Position numbers and translations under genes: made by a program. From Feifania hominis (GTDB taxonomy: Bacteria > Bacillota > Clostridia > Oscillospirales > Feifaniaceae): a DNA stretch of 64,000 nt. Where the stretch lies: NCBI RefSeq assembly GCF_014384765.1, contig NZ_JACRSP010000004.1, positions 1 to 64,000 of the forward strand, in the 5' to 3' direction. Below the pieces are notes generated by a model. The model did not search any database. It was not told where the DNA came from and saw only the letters and a program-made list of their open reading frames with translations. This document shows positions 1 to 8,056 of this stretch, piece by piece; the first letter of the stretch is position 1, and the number at the start of each line of letters is the position of its first letter.

Positions 1-24
1 CGACACCACAGAGGGAGAATAGCC

Positions 25-1230
25 ATGAAACTCTGGTTAGACCCCGGCCACGGGACGCAGACTACATACTTTGACACCGGCGCTGTGGGGCCATATGGCA
101 CGCGGGAATGCGATGTCGCACTCTCAGTGGCGGAGGCCCTGCGCTCTCAGCTCGCACTTGCCGGGCACGAGGTCAAAGTCACCGATCAGCGCAATATGGT
201 CATCGCCGACCGCTGTAAGCAGGCGAACGCATGGGGCGCAGATCTGTTTCTCTCGCTCCACTGCAACGCTGCGAACGGCAAGGCGCGGGGCGCAACGGCA
301 TTTGTGCGCAAGAGTGACAGCGTGTCAAAGGAGATCGCCGGGAGCATCATGGACAGTTATCTCGCGGCGACAGGCATCACAGACCGCGGCGTCAAGGTGG
401 ATGTGGATGCGCTCGGAAAGTCGCTTGGCGTGCTGCGTCAGACTGATATGCCGGCACTTCTGCTGGAACTGGACTTTATCGACAACACACAGGGAGAGCT
501 CATGTTGAGCTCTCCCTTATTCGTGGAGGTGGCGGCAAAAGCCATTTACGAGGGAATTGAGGAGGCTATGACGGAGAAGAGCAGGTATTACGTAAAGGGC
601 GGCATTCACTTTGTGGACATCGCGCCGGGGAAGTTTCACATCAAGGTGTGGGACGCGGCGAAGAAGACAACAAAGATCAGGGACTATTTCAATCTCGGCT
701 TCTTCGGGATTCTCAAGGGCGGCGCGACCATTCCGGTGGGGAATCTCTGTGCGGATGGTGAGGTCATCACCGAGGCATCGAATCAGGAGAGCTGGCTTTC
801 GAGCCACGGGCGCAAAATGACGACGCTTTGCGTGTTTGACGATGGGACAGTGAAAGTCATGAAGACGGACACGATCTCGGGACTGAAAGGATTGCAAAGT
901 GCTGTGAGCGGCATTCCGGTGGTGCTCGGCGGGGAAGATGTGAGCTGGAAGAACGATTGCAAACCGGAGGGATACACGGGCGGCGAGTGCTATGCGACAT
1001 GGCATGGATTTCTCGGGTCGCTGCGCGACGGCAGTCTGAAATATTTCGCGATGAAGACAAAGACGGGCAACTGCATCCAGTCGTCGGAGGTATGGAACAA
1101 GATCAAGGGGTATGGCTTCGACGACGTGATTATGCTGGATGGCGGGGGCAGCTTTGTGCTGGACAACGGCGGCAGGAATGTAGCGGTGACCAGTGAGAAC
1201 CGCAGGATTCATTCAGTGGGACTGTATTGA
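25..1230 (+). CDS. Phage endolysin: amidase_3 + phosphodiester glycosidase-like domain
   Basis: Predicted zinc N-acetylmuramoyl-L-alanine amidase, which cuts the MurNAc-peptide bond of peptidoglycan. Residues 1-185 are an amidase_3 domain with the expected ligands and catalytic residues: H9 in DPGHG, E28, H79 in SLHCNA and E148 in LLELDF. There is no signal peptide, which fits a phage lysin released through a holin. Residues about 195-401 look like a phosphodiester glycosidase (NAGPA-type) domain: a conserved DVIMLDGGGS motif and a C-terminal SENRRIHSVGLY end. That pairing is unusual, because such lysins normally carry SH3 or LysM binding domains. The ATG is preceded by GAGGGAGAA. No holin is visible inside the window; it may lie to the left. 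The amidase call is firm; the role of the second domain is inference. Confidence 0.88.
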   Translation: MKLWLDPGHGTQTTYFDTGAVGPYGTRECDVALSVAEALRSQLALAGHEVKVTDQRNMVIADRCKQANAWGADLFLSLHCNAANGKARGATAFVRKSDSVSKEIAGSIMDSYLAATGITDRGVKVDVDALGKSLGVLRQTDMPALLLELDFIDNTQGELMLSSPLFVEVAAKAIYEGIEEAMTEKSRYYVKGGIHFVDIAPGKFHIKVWDAAKKTTKIRDYFNLGFFGILKGGATIPVGNLCADGEVITEASNQESWLSSHGRKMTTLCVFDDGTVKVMKTDTISGLKGLQSAVSGIPVVLGGEDVSWKNDCKPEGYTGGECYATWHGFLGSLRDGSLKYFAMKTKTGNCIQSSEVWNKIKGYGFDDVIMLDGGGSFVLDNGGRNVAVTSENRRIHSVGLY

Positions 1231-1253
1231 GAGAGAAACGGCGCGATTTCCAT

Positions 1254-1510
1254 TTGAGTGAGCGCGAAGTGCGAACTGGCGGCCCATCACGGGGCGGGTC
1301 CCTGCGTGACGGCAATGGGGGCCCCCGCGGGAACCGTAGTTCCTGTGGGGAGGAGGACGAGCGGCGAAGTAGACGTATGCCCGGCGGTCAGCCGGACGGA
1401 GGGAGCGGAGCGCACGGCGACAGGCGCTGAGGCTGCCACGATTCATTCGCGGCAACCTCACATGAAAAGAAAGGGACCCCCAACTGGGGTTGTCCCGTTG
1501 GGGGGAAGAA
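1254..1510. repeat. Phage intergenic region with hairpin repeat elements
   Basis: Non-coding gap between the endolysin and the large polyvalent gene. A degenerate copy of the tandem unit found at 5221-5539 starts at 1254 (GAGTGAGCGCGAAG...GCGAACTGGC). At 1323-1350 there is a 12-bp stem, CCCCGCGGGAAC / GTTCCTGTGGGG, with a 4-nt loop. A second hairpin, CCCCCAAC (1477-1484) / GTTGGGGG (1497-1504), ends just before the ATG at 1512, and its right arm supplies the G-rich ribosome-binding sequence of that gene. Confidence 0.7.
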
Positions 1511-1511
1511 A

Positions 1512-4500
1512 ATGAGAACTGACACGAAGACGGACACGGTGAAGAGAAAAAAGACACCCGCGGATTTGTTCAGCGGCGCAATGGGCACTATAAACGCGGC
1601 TGCGCAGGTGGGAGCCAATCTCCTTAACGCGGCGACATCGAACCCGGCGACGGCGGTTGTGGCAGCGCCGGTGATAAACAGAGTGAGCAGCGCCATTGAC
1701 GGCCTTTTGGGGGGCGAGAGCAGCCAGCCGTCTGAGCCGGTGACTGGTCAACCAGCGGGTATGGGTGGTTTATCCCCGAGGAAAGAGGAGTCGTGGAACA
1801 ACCGCGAGAGCCGTGACAGAGCAAGGCAGGAGCTTTTTGAGTCCGTTGGGACAAATCCTCTGGGGCTCAACCGACTGACACTCCCGACAAGCCGGCAGCG
1901 TACGGTCGACGAGATTCAACAGGAGATTGACCGGTTGACCCACGAGCGCAGCGCATGGGCGCAGGCAAAAGTGAGTGGTGAGAACGCGCGCAGGCGTGAC
2001 AGCAGAATCACAGAGATTGACGCCCGGCTCAAACGGGATCGTGAAGAGATCTATGGCAGGGAGCTTCGCACAGCACAGCTCACGGATGACCCGGCCATGG
2101 CAGCGGATGTACTGAAACGCCGAGAGGGTGAACTGTACGGAGAGCTGACCGGCGGCTACCGCGAGACACGCTCGGCCGCCGTGACCGGGCCGCAGGCAAA
2201 CCCGCAGGGAGTACGCGAGTATCAGAAGACGAAGCAGATGGCACAGACCGCAAGCCGCGAATCGGATGCGCGGGAGTACGGGAAGAAGTACCTTGAACGG
2301 AATTATGAGGACAATTTCTTTGGCCAGTTCGGGGCGAGCCATACGCTCGGGCGGCTGTCGCAGGATGAGAATGCCGCCTGGGCTGACTATGTAGCAAACC
2401 CTACCGAGAGCAACCTCCTTTATGCCCAGTCGGTCAGCGACGCAAAGGAGCAATTCGTCACACGAAACGCGCAGGCACTCGACGACGACGCTACACTGCC
2501 ATGGATTTCACAGTCTTTGGCGGGATATTTACCGCAGTGGTGGGATCAAACCAAGGCGCGGGCCGCAGGAGGCATAGTCGGCGGATTTGCGACGCTGGGG
2601 AATCTAGGCGGCGTCAAGGCGGGTATCACAGCGGGCAGCGGCCTCTACTCCTACAACCAAATGAAAGGCGCGGCCTTTAAGGGTCTGATCGATGCAGGCG
2701 TACCGCAGGAGATCGCGCTCAAAGCGGCAAACGACGAGGCGCTTCTCTCGTCATTTTTTGAGATGGCGGACACAGGAATTGATCTGGTAACGCTCGGCAC
2801 AGGCAAGCTGCTGAATCTTATTTTCAAGGGCGGCGCGAAGAATCTCGCCAAGAACGCAGCGCAGAAGACCGCGCTGAAAAAAGTTCTGGGTATACTCAAG
2901 GGGTATGGATTAAACATTGCCAGTGAGGGGGCGCAGGAGTTTCTGCAGGAGGGCGTCTCTATCGCGAACCGGAGCCGCGCGCAGGAGGGAAAGACAGGAT
3001 TTTGGAACCTTGCAGGCAGCACGGCGAACACCATTGGCACCGCAGTCACAGGACAGGACCGGCAGGCCCTTGAGCAAATGCTTGAGGCCGGCGGCGAGGG
3101 CGCGAAGATCGCAGCCATGGTCGGCGGAGCGACGATTGTTGTCAACACGGCGACGGGCACTGTGATTCAGGGGCGCAGGGACACGCAGACCGGCAGGCTC
3201 ATCACTGTGACAGAGAGCATTGACGCTGTGGTGGAGACCGGCCTTGAGAGCGCGCCCGGTACGGAGAGCTACCGGCTGGCGACGAAGATCAAAAGCGACA
3301 TGGATGCGGGCAGACCGGTATCTGAGCGCCGGATTGGCGAGCTCTACCGCGCCAATATTCTGGCTGTTGAAGCTGAGAATGCCGCAGCGGGCGAAAAAAA
3401 TACCCCCACGAATGTGGGGGATGAGTACGCTGATACCGGGGGAACGGGAGAGACTGCCTCGCAGAATCGCCTGATTCCGTACTCGGACCGGGAGGCCGCC
3501 AACCTGTTGACCGGTGTGAAAAACAGGATTTATCACACAGGTACAGATATTACGGACTTTGTTAAAAACGCACTGAGCGACAAAAACAGCAACCAGAAGC
3601 TCTATCTCGGCAAGGTGCCGCAGAGCACGGCAGATCAGATTGCCGGTCTGACGGGCGTAGATGTTTCCGGCTACAACGTCGTGATTCCCGGCGACGCCGT
3701 ACGGCATACATTTAAGCACCACGGGGATGTGGTAAGCGAATCAAACAGAGGTCAGGTAGCTGTGACGCCTGAGACGGTGAGCCTTATTCCTGAGATTGTC
3801 GCAAATCCTGATAATATCAGAGTATCGCCTGTAAAAGATTCCAGCGGCAGGACTGCGCTCTTCTTTGAAAAGAGCTATGGGGACACTATAATAGTATTAC
3901 AAGGCGTTTCACAGGGTCAGCACTCGCTGGTACTCGACACCATGTACATAAAAAAAGAGAGGTCTCCCACAACGTCCGATGCCAAAGGCCCCGAACACAA
4001 CGTCCGAAACGGAGGTGGGCAAACCTCTAATAATAATATACCCAAAAATGGAGAAAATGTCAATCGGGCGGGCGGTGTGGCTGTGGTGGAAGAGCCGCAG
4101 AACATGCAGGGAACAAAGGCAGTCAATGCCGTTGCGCCCGCCGATGGCTCGGGGTATAATAAAACCAGCAATGGTGCAGCTTCTACGGGAAGAGCAAAAG
4201 AATTTGATGCAGACGGGAACCCTGTTTATGCAACAACCAGGGCGCAGGCGGATATTCAGCCGGAGAATTTTGCCGACCGGAAGCGCCGAAAGAGGGAAGC
4301 CGCTGAAAGGTATGGTATCACAGCGCAGGAGAGCATCTCCCTCGATAGTTATACCATGGGGATGTTCCATGAGCTCAACAAGCGTATGCGAGACGGAACT
4401 CTCAAAAGTGCGGATATGGCCATTTTGGACAGAATCGTTTCGGCTCTCAAAAAACATCCGGTTTTCAGCGGGCGAACTTACAGAAACCTCGACTTTGACA

Positions 4501-5165
4501 GCGAGGCCGCCTATAGGAGCTTTCTCTCTGAACACGGCGTCGGGCAGGAGATTTTGCTTAAGGCATTCACTTCTGCCTCCAAGCGCCCGAATGGATATCC
4601 CGTGTTCGGGTCTTATGTCATTCATATGGTGATTGACGGGGTCAGCGGCGCGGATATTTCTGACACTTACGGATACAAGCGTCAGCAGGAGGTTGTTTTA
4701 CTTCCGGGAACCAAAATCAAAATCATATCTGTTGGTACGGCGAATGATGGAAAACCACTTATTTATGCACAGGAGGTAAGGGAAAATGACCTGGGACGAG
4801 ATTATGCAGATCGAGAACCCGAACGAAGCACTGCTCAAGATCGACGAAAAGATCGTCAAAGAGTATCTGTCGATAGCAGAGATGGAGAAACAGATCTTAA
4901 ATTATATGGAGAAGCACGGGGTCAGTATGGAGGAGATGGCATTCTATCCGGACGGGCGCCACGTGATCGGGTATCAACTCGATGTGGGGGAGAACAGGGA
5001 GTAAAAGCAGAGAGCAGCGCGGGTGAACCGGCTGCTCTTTCTCATATCTTTGGCGCAGACACAATCGGGGAGAGGCTGTTCACCCGTGAGGAGGTTAAGG
5101 CCATGACGCCGGAAGAGGTACACAAAAATTATGACAAAATAAGAAGATCAATGAGAAAGTGGTAG
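1512..5165 (+). CDS. Phage polyvalent protein with PBECR nuclease and ADP-ribosyltransferase-like domains
   Basis: Very large (1217 aa) phage-type protein. Residues 1-650 are a low-complexity helical region with hydrophobic Gly/Ala-rich stretches (about 340-480), like the large polyvalent proteins packaged and injected by phages. Residues about 665-815 resemble the phage Barnase-EndoU-ColicinE5/D-RelE nuclease fold (PBECR): IYHTGTDITDFV, an AVRHTFKHHGD core with adjacent His residues, and YNVVIPGDAV. Residues about 925-1085 resemble ADP-ribosyltransferase exotoxins of the R-S-E class: GRTYRN arginine, FTSAS in place of STS, GADISD, and QQEVVLLPGT, which supplies a QxE pair. The last 30 residues (TREEVKAMTPEEVHKNYD...) look like a genuine conserved C-terminus, but the preceding ~75 residues overlap another gene at 4786-5004 and are Arg-rich. 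A CCCCCAC/GTGGGGG hairpin lies in the linker at 3403-3420. Probably an injected host-takeover or exclusion protein (inference). Confidence 0.75.
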   Translation: MRTDTKTDTVKRKKTPADLFSGAMGTINAAAQVGANLLNAATSNPATAVVAAPVINRVSSAIDGLLGGESSQPSEPVTGQPAGMGGLSPRKEESWNNRESRDRARQELFESVGTNPLGLNRLTLPTSRQRTVDEIQQEIDRLTHERSAWAQAKVSGENARRRDSRITEIDARLKRDREEIYGRELRTAQLTDDPAMAADVLKRREGELYGELTGGYRETRSAAVTGPQANPQGVREYQKTKQMAQTASRESDAREYGKKYLERNYEDNFFGQFGASHTLGRLSQDENAAWADYVANPTESNLLYAQSVSDAKEQFVTRNAQALDDDATLPWISQSLAGYLPQWWDQTKARAAGGIVGGFATLGNLGGVKAGITAGSGLYSYNQMKGAAFKGLIDAGVPQEIALKAANDEALLSSFFEMADTGIDLVTLGTGKLLNLIFKGGAKNLAKNAAQKTALKKVLGILKGYGLNIASEGAQEFLQEGVSIANRSRAQEGKTGFWNLAGSTANTIGTAVTGQDRQALEQMLEAGGEGAKIAAMVGGATIVVNTATGTVIQGRRDTQTGRLITVTESIDAVVETGLESAPGTESYRLATKIKSDMDAGRPVSERRIGELYRANILAVEAENAAAGEKNTPTNVGDEYADTGGTGETASQNRLIPYSDREAANLLTGVKNRIYHTGTDITDFVKNALSDKNSNQKLYLGKVPQSTADQIAGLTGVDVSGYNVVIPGDAVRHTFKHHGDVVSESNRGQVAVTPETVSLIPEIVANPDNIRVSPVKDSSGRTALFFEKSYGDTIIVLQGVSQGQHSLVLDTMYIKKERSPTTSDAKGPEHNVRNGGGQTSNNNIPKNGENVNRAGGVAVVEEPQNMQGTKAVNAVAPADGSGYNKTSNGAASTGRAKEFDADGNPVYATTRAQADIQPENFADRKRRKREAAERYGITAQESISLDSYTMGMFHELNKRMRDGTLKSADMAILDRIVSALKKHPVFSGRTYRNLDFDSEAAYRSFLSEHGVGQEILLKAFTSASKRPNGYPVFGSYVIHMVIDGVSGADISDTYGYKRQQEVVLLPGTKIKIISVGTANDGKPLIYAQEVRENDLGRDYADREPERSTAQDRRKDRQRVSVDSRDGETDLKLYGEARGQYGGDGILSGRAPRDRVSTRCGGEQGVKAESSAGEPAALSHIFGADTIGERLFTREEVKAMTPEEVHKNYDKIRRSMRKW
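4786..5004 (+). CDS. Small overlapping phage protein (72 aa)
   Basis: Begins with ATG nine bases after a perfect AGGAGG (4771-4776) and lies entirely inside the 3' part of the 1512-5165 gene, shifted by one base. The product is acidic with even composition and predicted helices (MTWDEIMQIENPNEALLK start, VGENRE end), unlike the Arg-rich peptide the larger frame gives over the same bases. An in-frame TAA at 4777-4779 isolates its start. It sits directly behind the ART-like domain, the usual position of an immunity protein or modulator, but no family is recognised and that role is speculation. Alternatively the larger frame is a frameshifted fusion of what used to be separate genes. Confidence 0.55.
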   Translation: MTWDEIMQIENPNEALLKIDEKIVKEYLSIAEMEKQILNYMEKHGVSMEEMAFYPDGRHVIGYQLDVGENRE

Positions 5166-5220
5166 CCATGAAGTGTGAAAGGAAGCACTTCGCATGAGTC
5201 CCGCGATTGAAAAAGCGGCG

Positions 5221-5539
5221 CGCGAACTGGCGCGATAGCGCCCAGGAAGCCTGAATTGATTTCGGGCTTGCGCACATTAAATGGAAAGGGGTCCCCACGG
5301 GAACTATGGTTCCCGCGAGTGAGCGCGCAGCGCGAACTGGCGCGATAGCGCCCAGGAAGCCCGAATTGATTTCGGGCTTGCGCACATTAAATGAAAAGGG
5401 CCCCCACGGGAACAACAGTTCCCGCGAGTGAGTGCGCGGCGCGAACTGGCGCGATAGCGCCCAGGAAGCCCGAATTGATTTCGGGCTTCCGCACATTAAA
5501 TGAAAAGGGGCCCCCACGGGAACAACGGTTCCTGTGGGG
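5221..5539. repeat. Three tandem ~110-bp hairpin-bearing repeats
   Basis: Three head-to-tail units start at 5221, 5331 and 5440 (spacing 110 and 109 bp), each opening CGCGAACTGGCGCGATAGCG. Each unit has two hairpins: AAGCCCGAA / TTCGGGCTT around a TTGAT loop, and CCCCACGGGAAC / GTTCC(C/T)G(C/T)G with a 4-nt loop. Differences between units are single substitutions, so the array looks recent. The last unit ends as CCTGTGGGG, matching the element at 1339-1350, whereas the inner units run into the next copy through CCCGCGAGTGAG. The array fills the gap between the phage gene ending at 5165 and the small gene at 5597; a short GAAGTG/CACTTC hairpin follows the stop codon. Confidence 0.85.
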
Positions 5540-5596
5540 AAACACGCGTATAACGACATGCAAAAGCGGCAAGGCTGGTGGCAGAGGGGTGAGCGT

Positions 5597-5839
5597 ATGC
5601 CACAGGATTACAGGGCGGCCTACGAGGCGTTTCGCCGCCGGCCGCCGCAGATGCCGCGCGAGCGCGCCGCCTGCGTCGAGGCGATCGAGACGCTGCGCCG
5701 GTGGCTCGGCGACGGGCTGTTCTTCCAGGTGGAGGACACCATTATGGAGTACGGCGAGCTGCGCGAGAGGATCGGTTTTGCGGGCGGGTTTCAACAGGTG
5801 TCTTCTCACAGACCGCAAATGGGCGAAAAGCAGGACTGA
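5597..5839 (+). CDS. Small conserved-type protein, DUF6809-like
   Basis: 80-residue protein starting at the ATG at 5597, chosen because GAGGGGTGAGCGT precedes it. An in-frame GTG at 5534 would lie inside the repeat hairpin. The pattern of a basic N-terminus, then GLFFQVEDTIMEYGELRERI and GFAGGF, resembles small helical clostridial proteins of the DUF6809 type, which have no known function. It is followed after 160 bases by an XRE regulator on the same strand. It could be the first host gene beyond the phage remnant or a phage accessory gene. No catalytic motif is visible. Confidence 0.55.
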   Translation: MPQDYRAAYEAFRRRPPQMPRERAACVEAIETLRRWLGDGLFFQVEDTIMEYGELRERIGFAGGFQQVSSHRPQMGEKQD

Positions 5840-5889
5840 AAGTGGTGAAATCGGCGAAAGCAGCGTGGTATTACACACTTCGACAAGTT

Positions 5890-5917
5890 TTGACAATCTG
5901 CGTGTAGACAATAGGAT
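5890..5917 (+). promoter_or_regulatory. Sigma-A promoter of the XRE regulator
   Basis: TTGACA (5890-5895), 16-bp spacer, TAGGAT (5912-5917). Three GACA-containing half-motifs (CGACAAG, TGACAAT, AGACAAT) overlap it and could be the regulator's own operator. The upstream in-frame ATG at 5918 abuts the -10 box, which argues against it being the start codon. Confidence 0.6.
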
Positions 5918-5998
5918 ATGTCATGGGAAAATGTTGTTTGTGACCTGTTGAGACCGCGGCAAAAAACTTCTATGATTGTTAAGACGGAGGTGATCGGT

Positions 5999-6355
5999 TT
6001 GCGTGATATCGGCTCGATTGTCGGCGAAAACATCCGCTACTACCGCCAGCGGCGCGGCCTGAGCCAGGAAAAGCTGGCGCTGGAAGCGGAGATTTCCACA
6101 TCCTATCTGGGGGACATTGAGCGCGGGGGACAAAATCCGACAATAAATACGCTGTACCTGATTGCCAAGGCACTGGGAATTGATGCGTATCTTCTGATCA
6201 TCGAGAAGAGCTCCGTCTGCGTCAAGGACCGGTCGACACGCGAGCTGTACCGGCGCATCTACCGCGATCTGCTGCTGATGCCGGAGGAGTGCAGAGAGAC
6301 GCTGGCGCAGTTCGCCGACGAATTTGCGGCGCTCTGCGCCAGATATGGGGAGTGA
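5999..6355 (+). CDS. XRE-family transcriptional regulator
   Basis: 118-residue one-domain repressor-type protein. Residues 5-62 form a Cro/C1 helix-turn-helix: VGENIRYYRQRRGLSQEKLA, then ISTSYLGDIERG as the recognition segment and NPTINTLYLIAKALGI. The remainder is a short helical tail (SMEECRETL-like), so there is no peptidase or ligand domain. The start chosen is TTG at 5999, with GGAGG seven bases before it; upstream in-frame ATGs at 5918 and 5972 lack a ribosome site and fall in the promoter. It forms a pair with the small gene 6 bp downstream. It may be a host regulator or a surviving phage repressor; the targets are unknown. Confidence 0.85.
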   Translation: MRDIGSIVGENIRYYRQRRGLSQEKLALEAEISTSYLGDIERGGQNPTINTLYLIAKALGIDAYLLIIEKSSVCVKDRSTRELYRRIYRDLLLMPEECRETLAQFADEFAALCARYGE

Positions 6356-6361
6356 GCGGCA

Positions 6362-6598
6362 ATGAAAGACTGCGCCTTTCGCGTCTGCGTCTCGGCGCCC
6401 GGCCGTTTCGGCCTTGAGCTTGTGCGGGTCGACCACACGGTTCTGGCCCGGCGGCCCGACCTGACAGCCGACGAGCAGGCGCTGCACCGGCTCGCCTTTA
6501 CCATGAACCGGCTCGGCCTCTCGCAGGACCACTTCAACGATGTGGTGGACGACTTTCTCAACGACCAGAGACACAGTGCCTTGATTGGCCGCCCATAG
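6362..6598 (+). CDS. Small protein, DUF6514-like
   Basis: 78 residues, ATG six bases after the XRE stop, so probably co-transcribed. The arrangement of a beta-rich N-terminus (FGLELVRVDHTVLARRPDL) followed by LHRLAFTMNRLGLSQDHFNDVVDDFL matches small Firmicutes proteins of the DUF6514 kind; function unknown. The last codons run into the terminator stem (stop TAG at 6596-6598 is in the loop). No membrane segment or metal motif is seen. Confidence 0.6.
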   Translation: MKDCAFRVCVSAPGRFGLELVRVDHTVLARRPDLTADEQALHRLAFTMNRLGLSQDHFNDVVDDFLNDQRHSALIGRP

Positions 6599-6611
6599 GG
6601 CGGCTTTTTTT
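6588..6611 (+). terminator. Rho-independent terminator
   Basis: GCCGCCC, ATA loop, GGGCGGC, then seven T. It ends the XRE/DUF6514-like transcript. Confidence 0.9.
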
Positions 6612-6692
6612 CTGCGCCGGCGGCGGCGCGGCCCTTTTCAATTGCCGCGCCGTGGGGTACAATAGAGGCAGGTATGAGAGGAGGCGGCCTTT

Positions 6693-8015
6693 GTGAGACA
6701 GCAAACTTTCTTTGAGGGGCAAAGCGGCCCCGATCCGCTGGCGAGCCGCCTGCGCCCCGAGACGCTCGACGAGTTTGTCGGCCAGAGGCATCTGCTCGGC
6801 GAGGGCAAGGTGCTGCGCCAGCTCATCGACCAGGACCAGGTATCCTCCATGATCTTCTGGGGGCCGCCGGGGGTGGGCAAGACTACCCTCGCGCGCATCA
6901 TCGCGGGCAGAACCCGCGCAAACTTCATCAATTTCAGCGCCGTGACCAGCGGCATCAAGGAGATCAAAGAGGTCATGGCCCGCGCCGAGAGCAGCCGGCT
7001 GCTCGGCGAGCGCACCATTCTGTTTGTCGACGAGATTCACCGCTTCAACAAGGCCCAGCAGGACGCCTTTTTGCCCTATGTGGAAAAGGGCAGCATCGTG
7101 CTCATCGGCGCGACGACCGAGAACCCCTCGTTTGAGATCAACTCGGCGCTGCTGTCGCGCTGCCGGGTGTTTGTGCTCCAGGCGCTCTCGCCGGAGGATC
7201 TCGCGGCGCTGCTGCGCCGGGCTCTCTCAGACGAGCGGGGCTTCGGCGCTCAGACGGTCGAGATCACCCCGCAGCAGATCGATGTGATCGCGAACTTTGC
7301 AAACGGCGACGCGCGCACCGCGCTCGGCACGCTCGAGATGGTGGTGCTCAACGCCCGGCGCGAGGGGGACAGAACCGTCGTGACCGACGAGATTCTCGAG
7401 CAGTGCGTCAGCCGCAAGTCGCTGCTTTACGACAAGAGCGGCGAGGAGCACTACAACCTCATCTCGGCGCTGCACAAGTCCATGCGAAACAGCGACGCGG
7501 ACGCCGCGGTCTACTGGCTTGCGCGCATGCTCGAGGCGGGGGAGGACCCGCTCTATGTGGCGCGGCGCCTCGTGCGCTTCGCGAGCGAGGACATCGGCAT
7601 GGCCGACAGCCGCGCGCTCGAGATCGCTGTCGCGGCCTACCAGGCCTGCCACTTCATCGGCATGCCCGAGTGCAGCGTCAATCTGACCCATGTGGTGGTC
7701 TACTTCTCGCTCGCGCCGAAGTCGAACGCGCTCTACCGCGCGTATGAGAGCGCGAAGAGCGACGCGCTCGGCATGCTCGCCGAGCCGGTGCCGCTGCAGA
7801 TACGAAACGCGCCGACAAAGCTGATGAAAGAGCTCGGCTACGGAAAGGGCTACCAGTACGCCCACGACACCGAGGAGAAGCTCACGGCCATGCGGTGTCT
7901 GTCCGAGTCGCTTGAGGGGCGCGTGTACTACGAGCCGACGGGCGAGGGCAGTGAGGCGCGCGTGCGCGAGCGGGTCGAGCAGATTCGCGCCTGGCGCAGA
8001 GAGCACGAAAAATAG
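6693..8015 (+). CDS. rarA: Replication-associated recombination protein RarA (MgsA)
   Basis: AAA+ ATPase of the clamp-loader family that acts at stalled replication forks. 440 residues, the usual length. Visible elements: the N-terminal PLASRLRPETLDEFVGQ motif, Walker A GPPGVGKTT at about 58-66, Walker B ILFVDEIHRF at about 109-118, sensor 1 IGATTENPSF, the arginine-finger region LLSRCRVF, and the C-terminal MgsA tetramerisation region (MRNSDADAAVYWLARML...GEDPLYVARRLVR). GTG start preceded by GAGAGGAGG. It stands alone between two terminators, as a single-gene transcript. Confidence 0.95.
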   Translation: MRQQTFFEGQSGPDPLASRLRPETLDEFVGQRHLLGEGKVLRQLIDQDQVSSMIFWGPPGVGKTTLARIIAGRTRANFINFSAVTSGIKEIKEVMARAESSRLLGERTILFVDEIHRFNKAQQDAFLPYVEKGSIVLIGATTENPSFEINSALLSRCRVFVLQALSPEDLAALLRRALSDERGFGAQTVEITPQQIDVIANFANGDARTALGTLEMVVLNARREGDRTVVTDEILEQCVSRKSLLYDKSGEEHYNLISALHKSMRNSDADAAVYWLARMLEAGEDPLYVARRLVRFASEDIGMADSRALEIAVAAYQACHFIGMPECSVNLTHVVVYFSLAPKSNALYRAYESAKSDALGMLAEPVPLQIRNAPTKLMKELGYGKGYQYAHDTEEKLTAMRCLSESLEGRVYYEPTGEGSEARVRERVEQIRAWRREHEK

Positions 8016-8044
8016 GCGGGGGCCCATGGGGCCCCCGCTTTTTT
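8016..8044 (+). terminator. Terminator of rarA
   Basis: GCGGGGGCCC, AT, GGGGCCCCCGC, then six T, beginning immediately after the rarA stop codon. It also lies 3' of the convergent DUF4397 gene, so it may serve both directions. Confidence 0.88.
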
Positions 8045-8056
8045 GCTTTGTCAGGG

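Noticed and set aside
3403..3420. CCCCCAC/GTGGGGG palindrome resembling a CRISPR repeat
   Set aside because: Only one copy inside a coding region, with no spacers and no cas genes. It is treated as a variant of the phage hairpin family.
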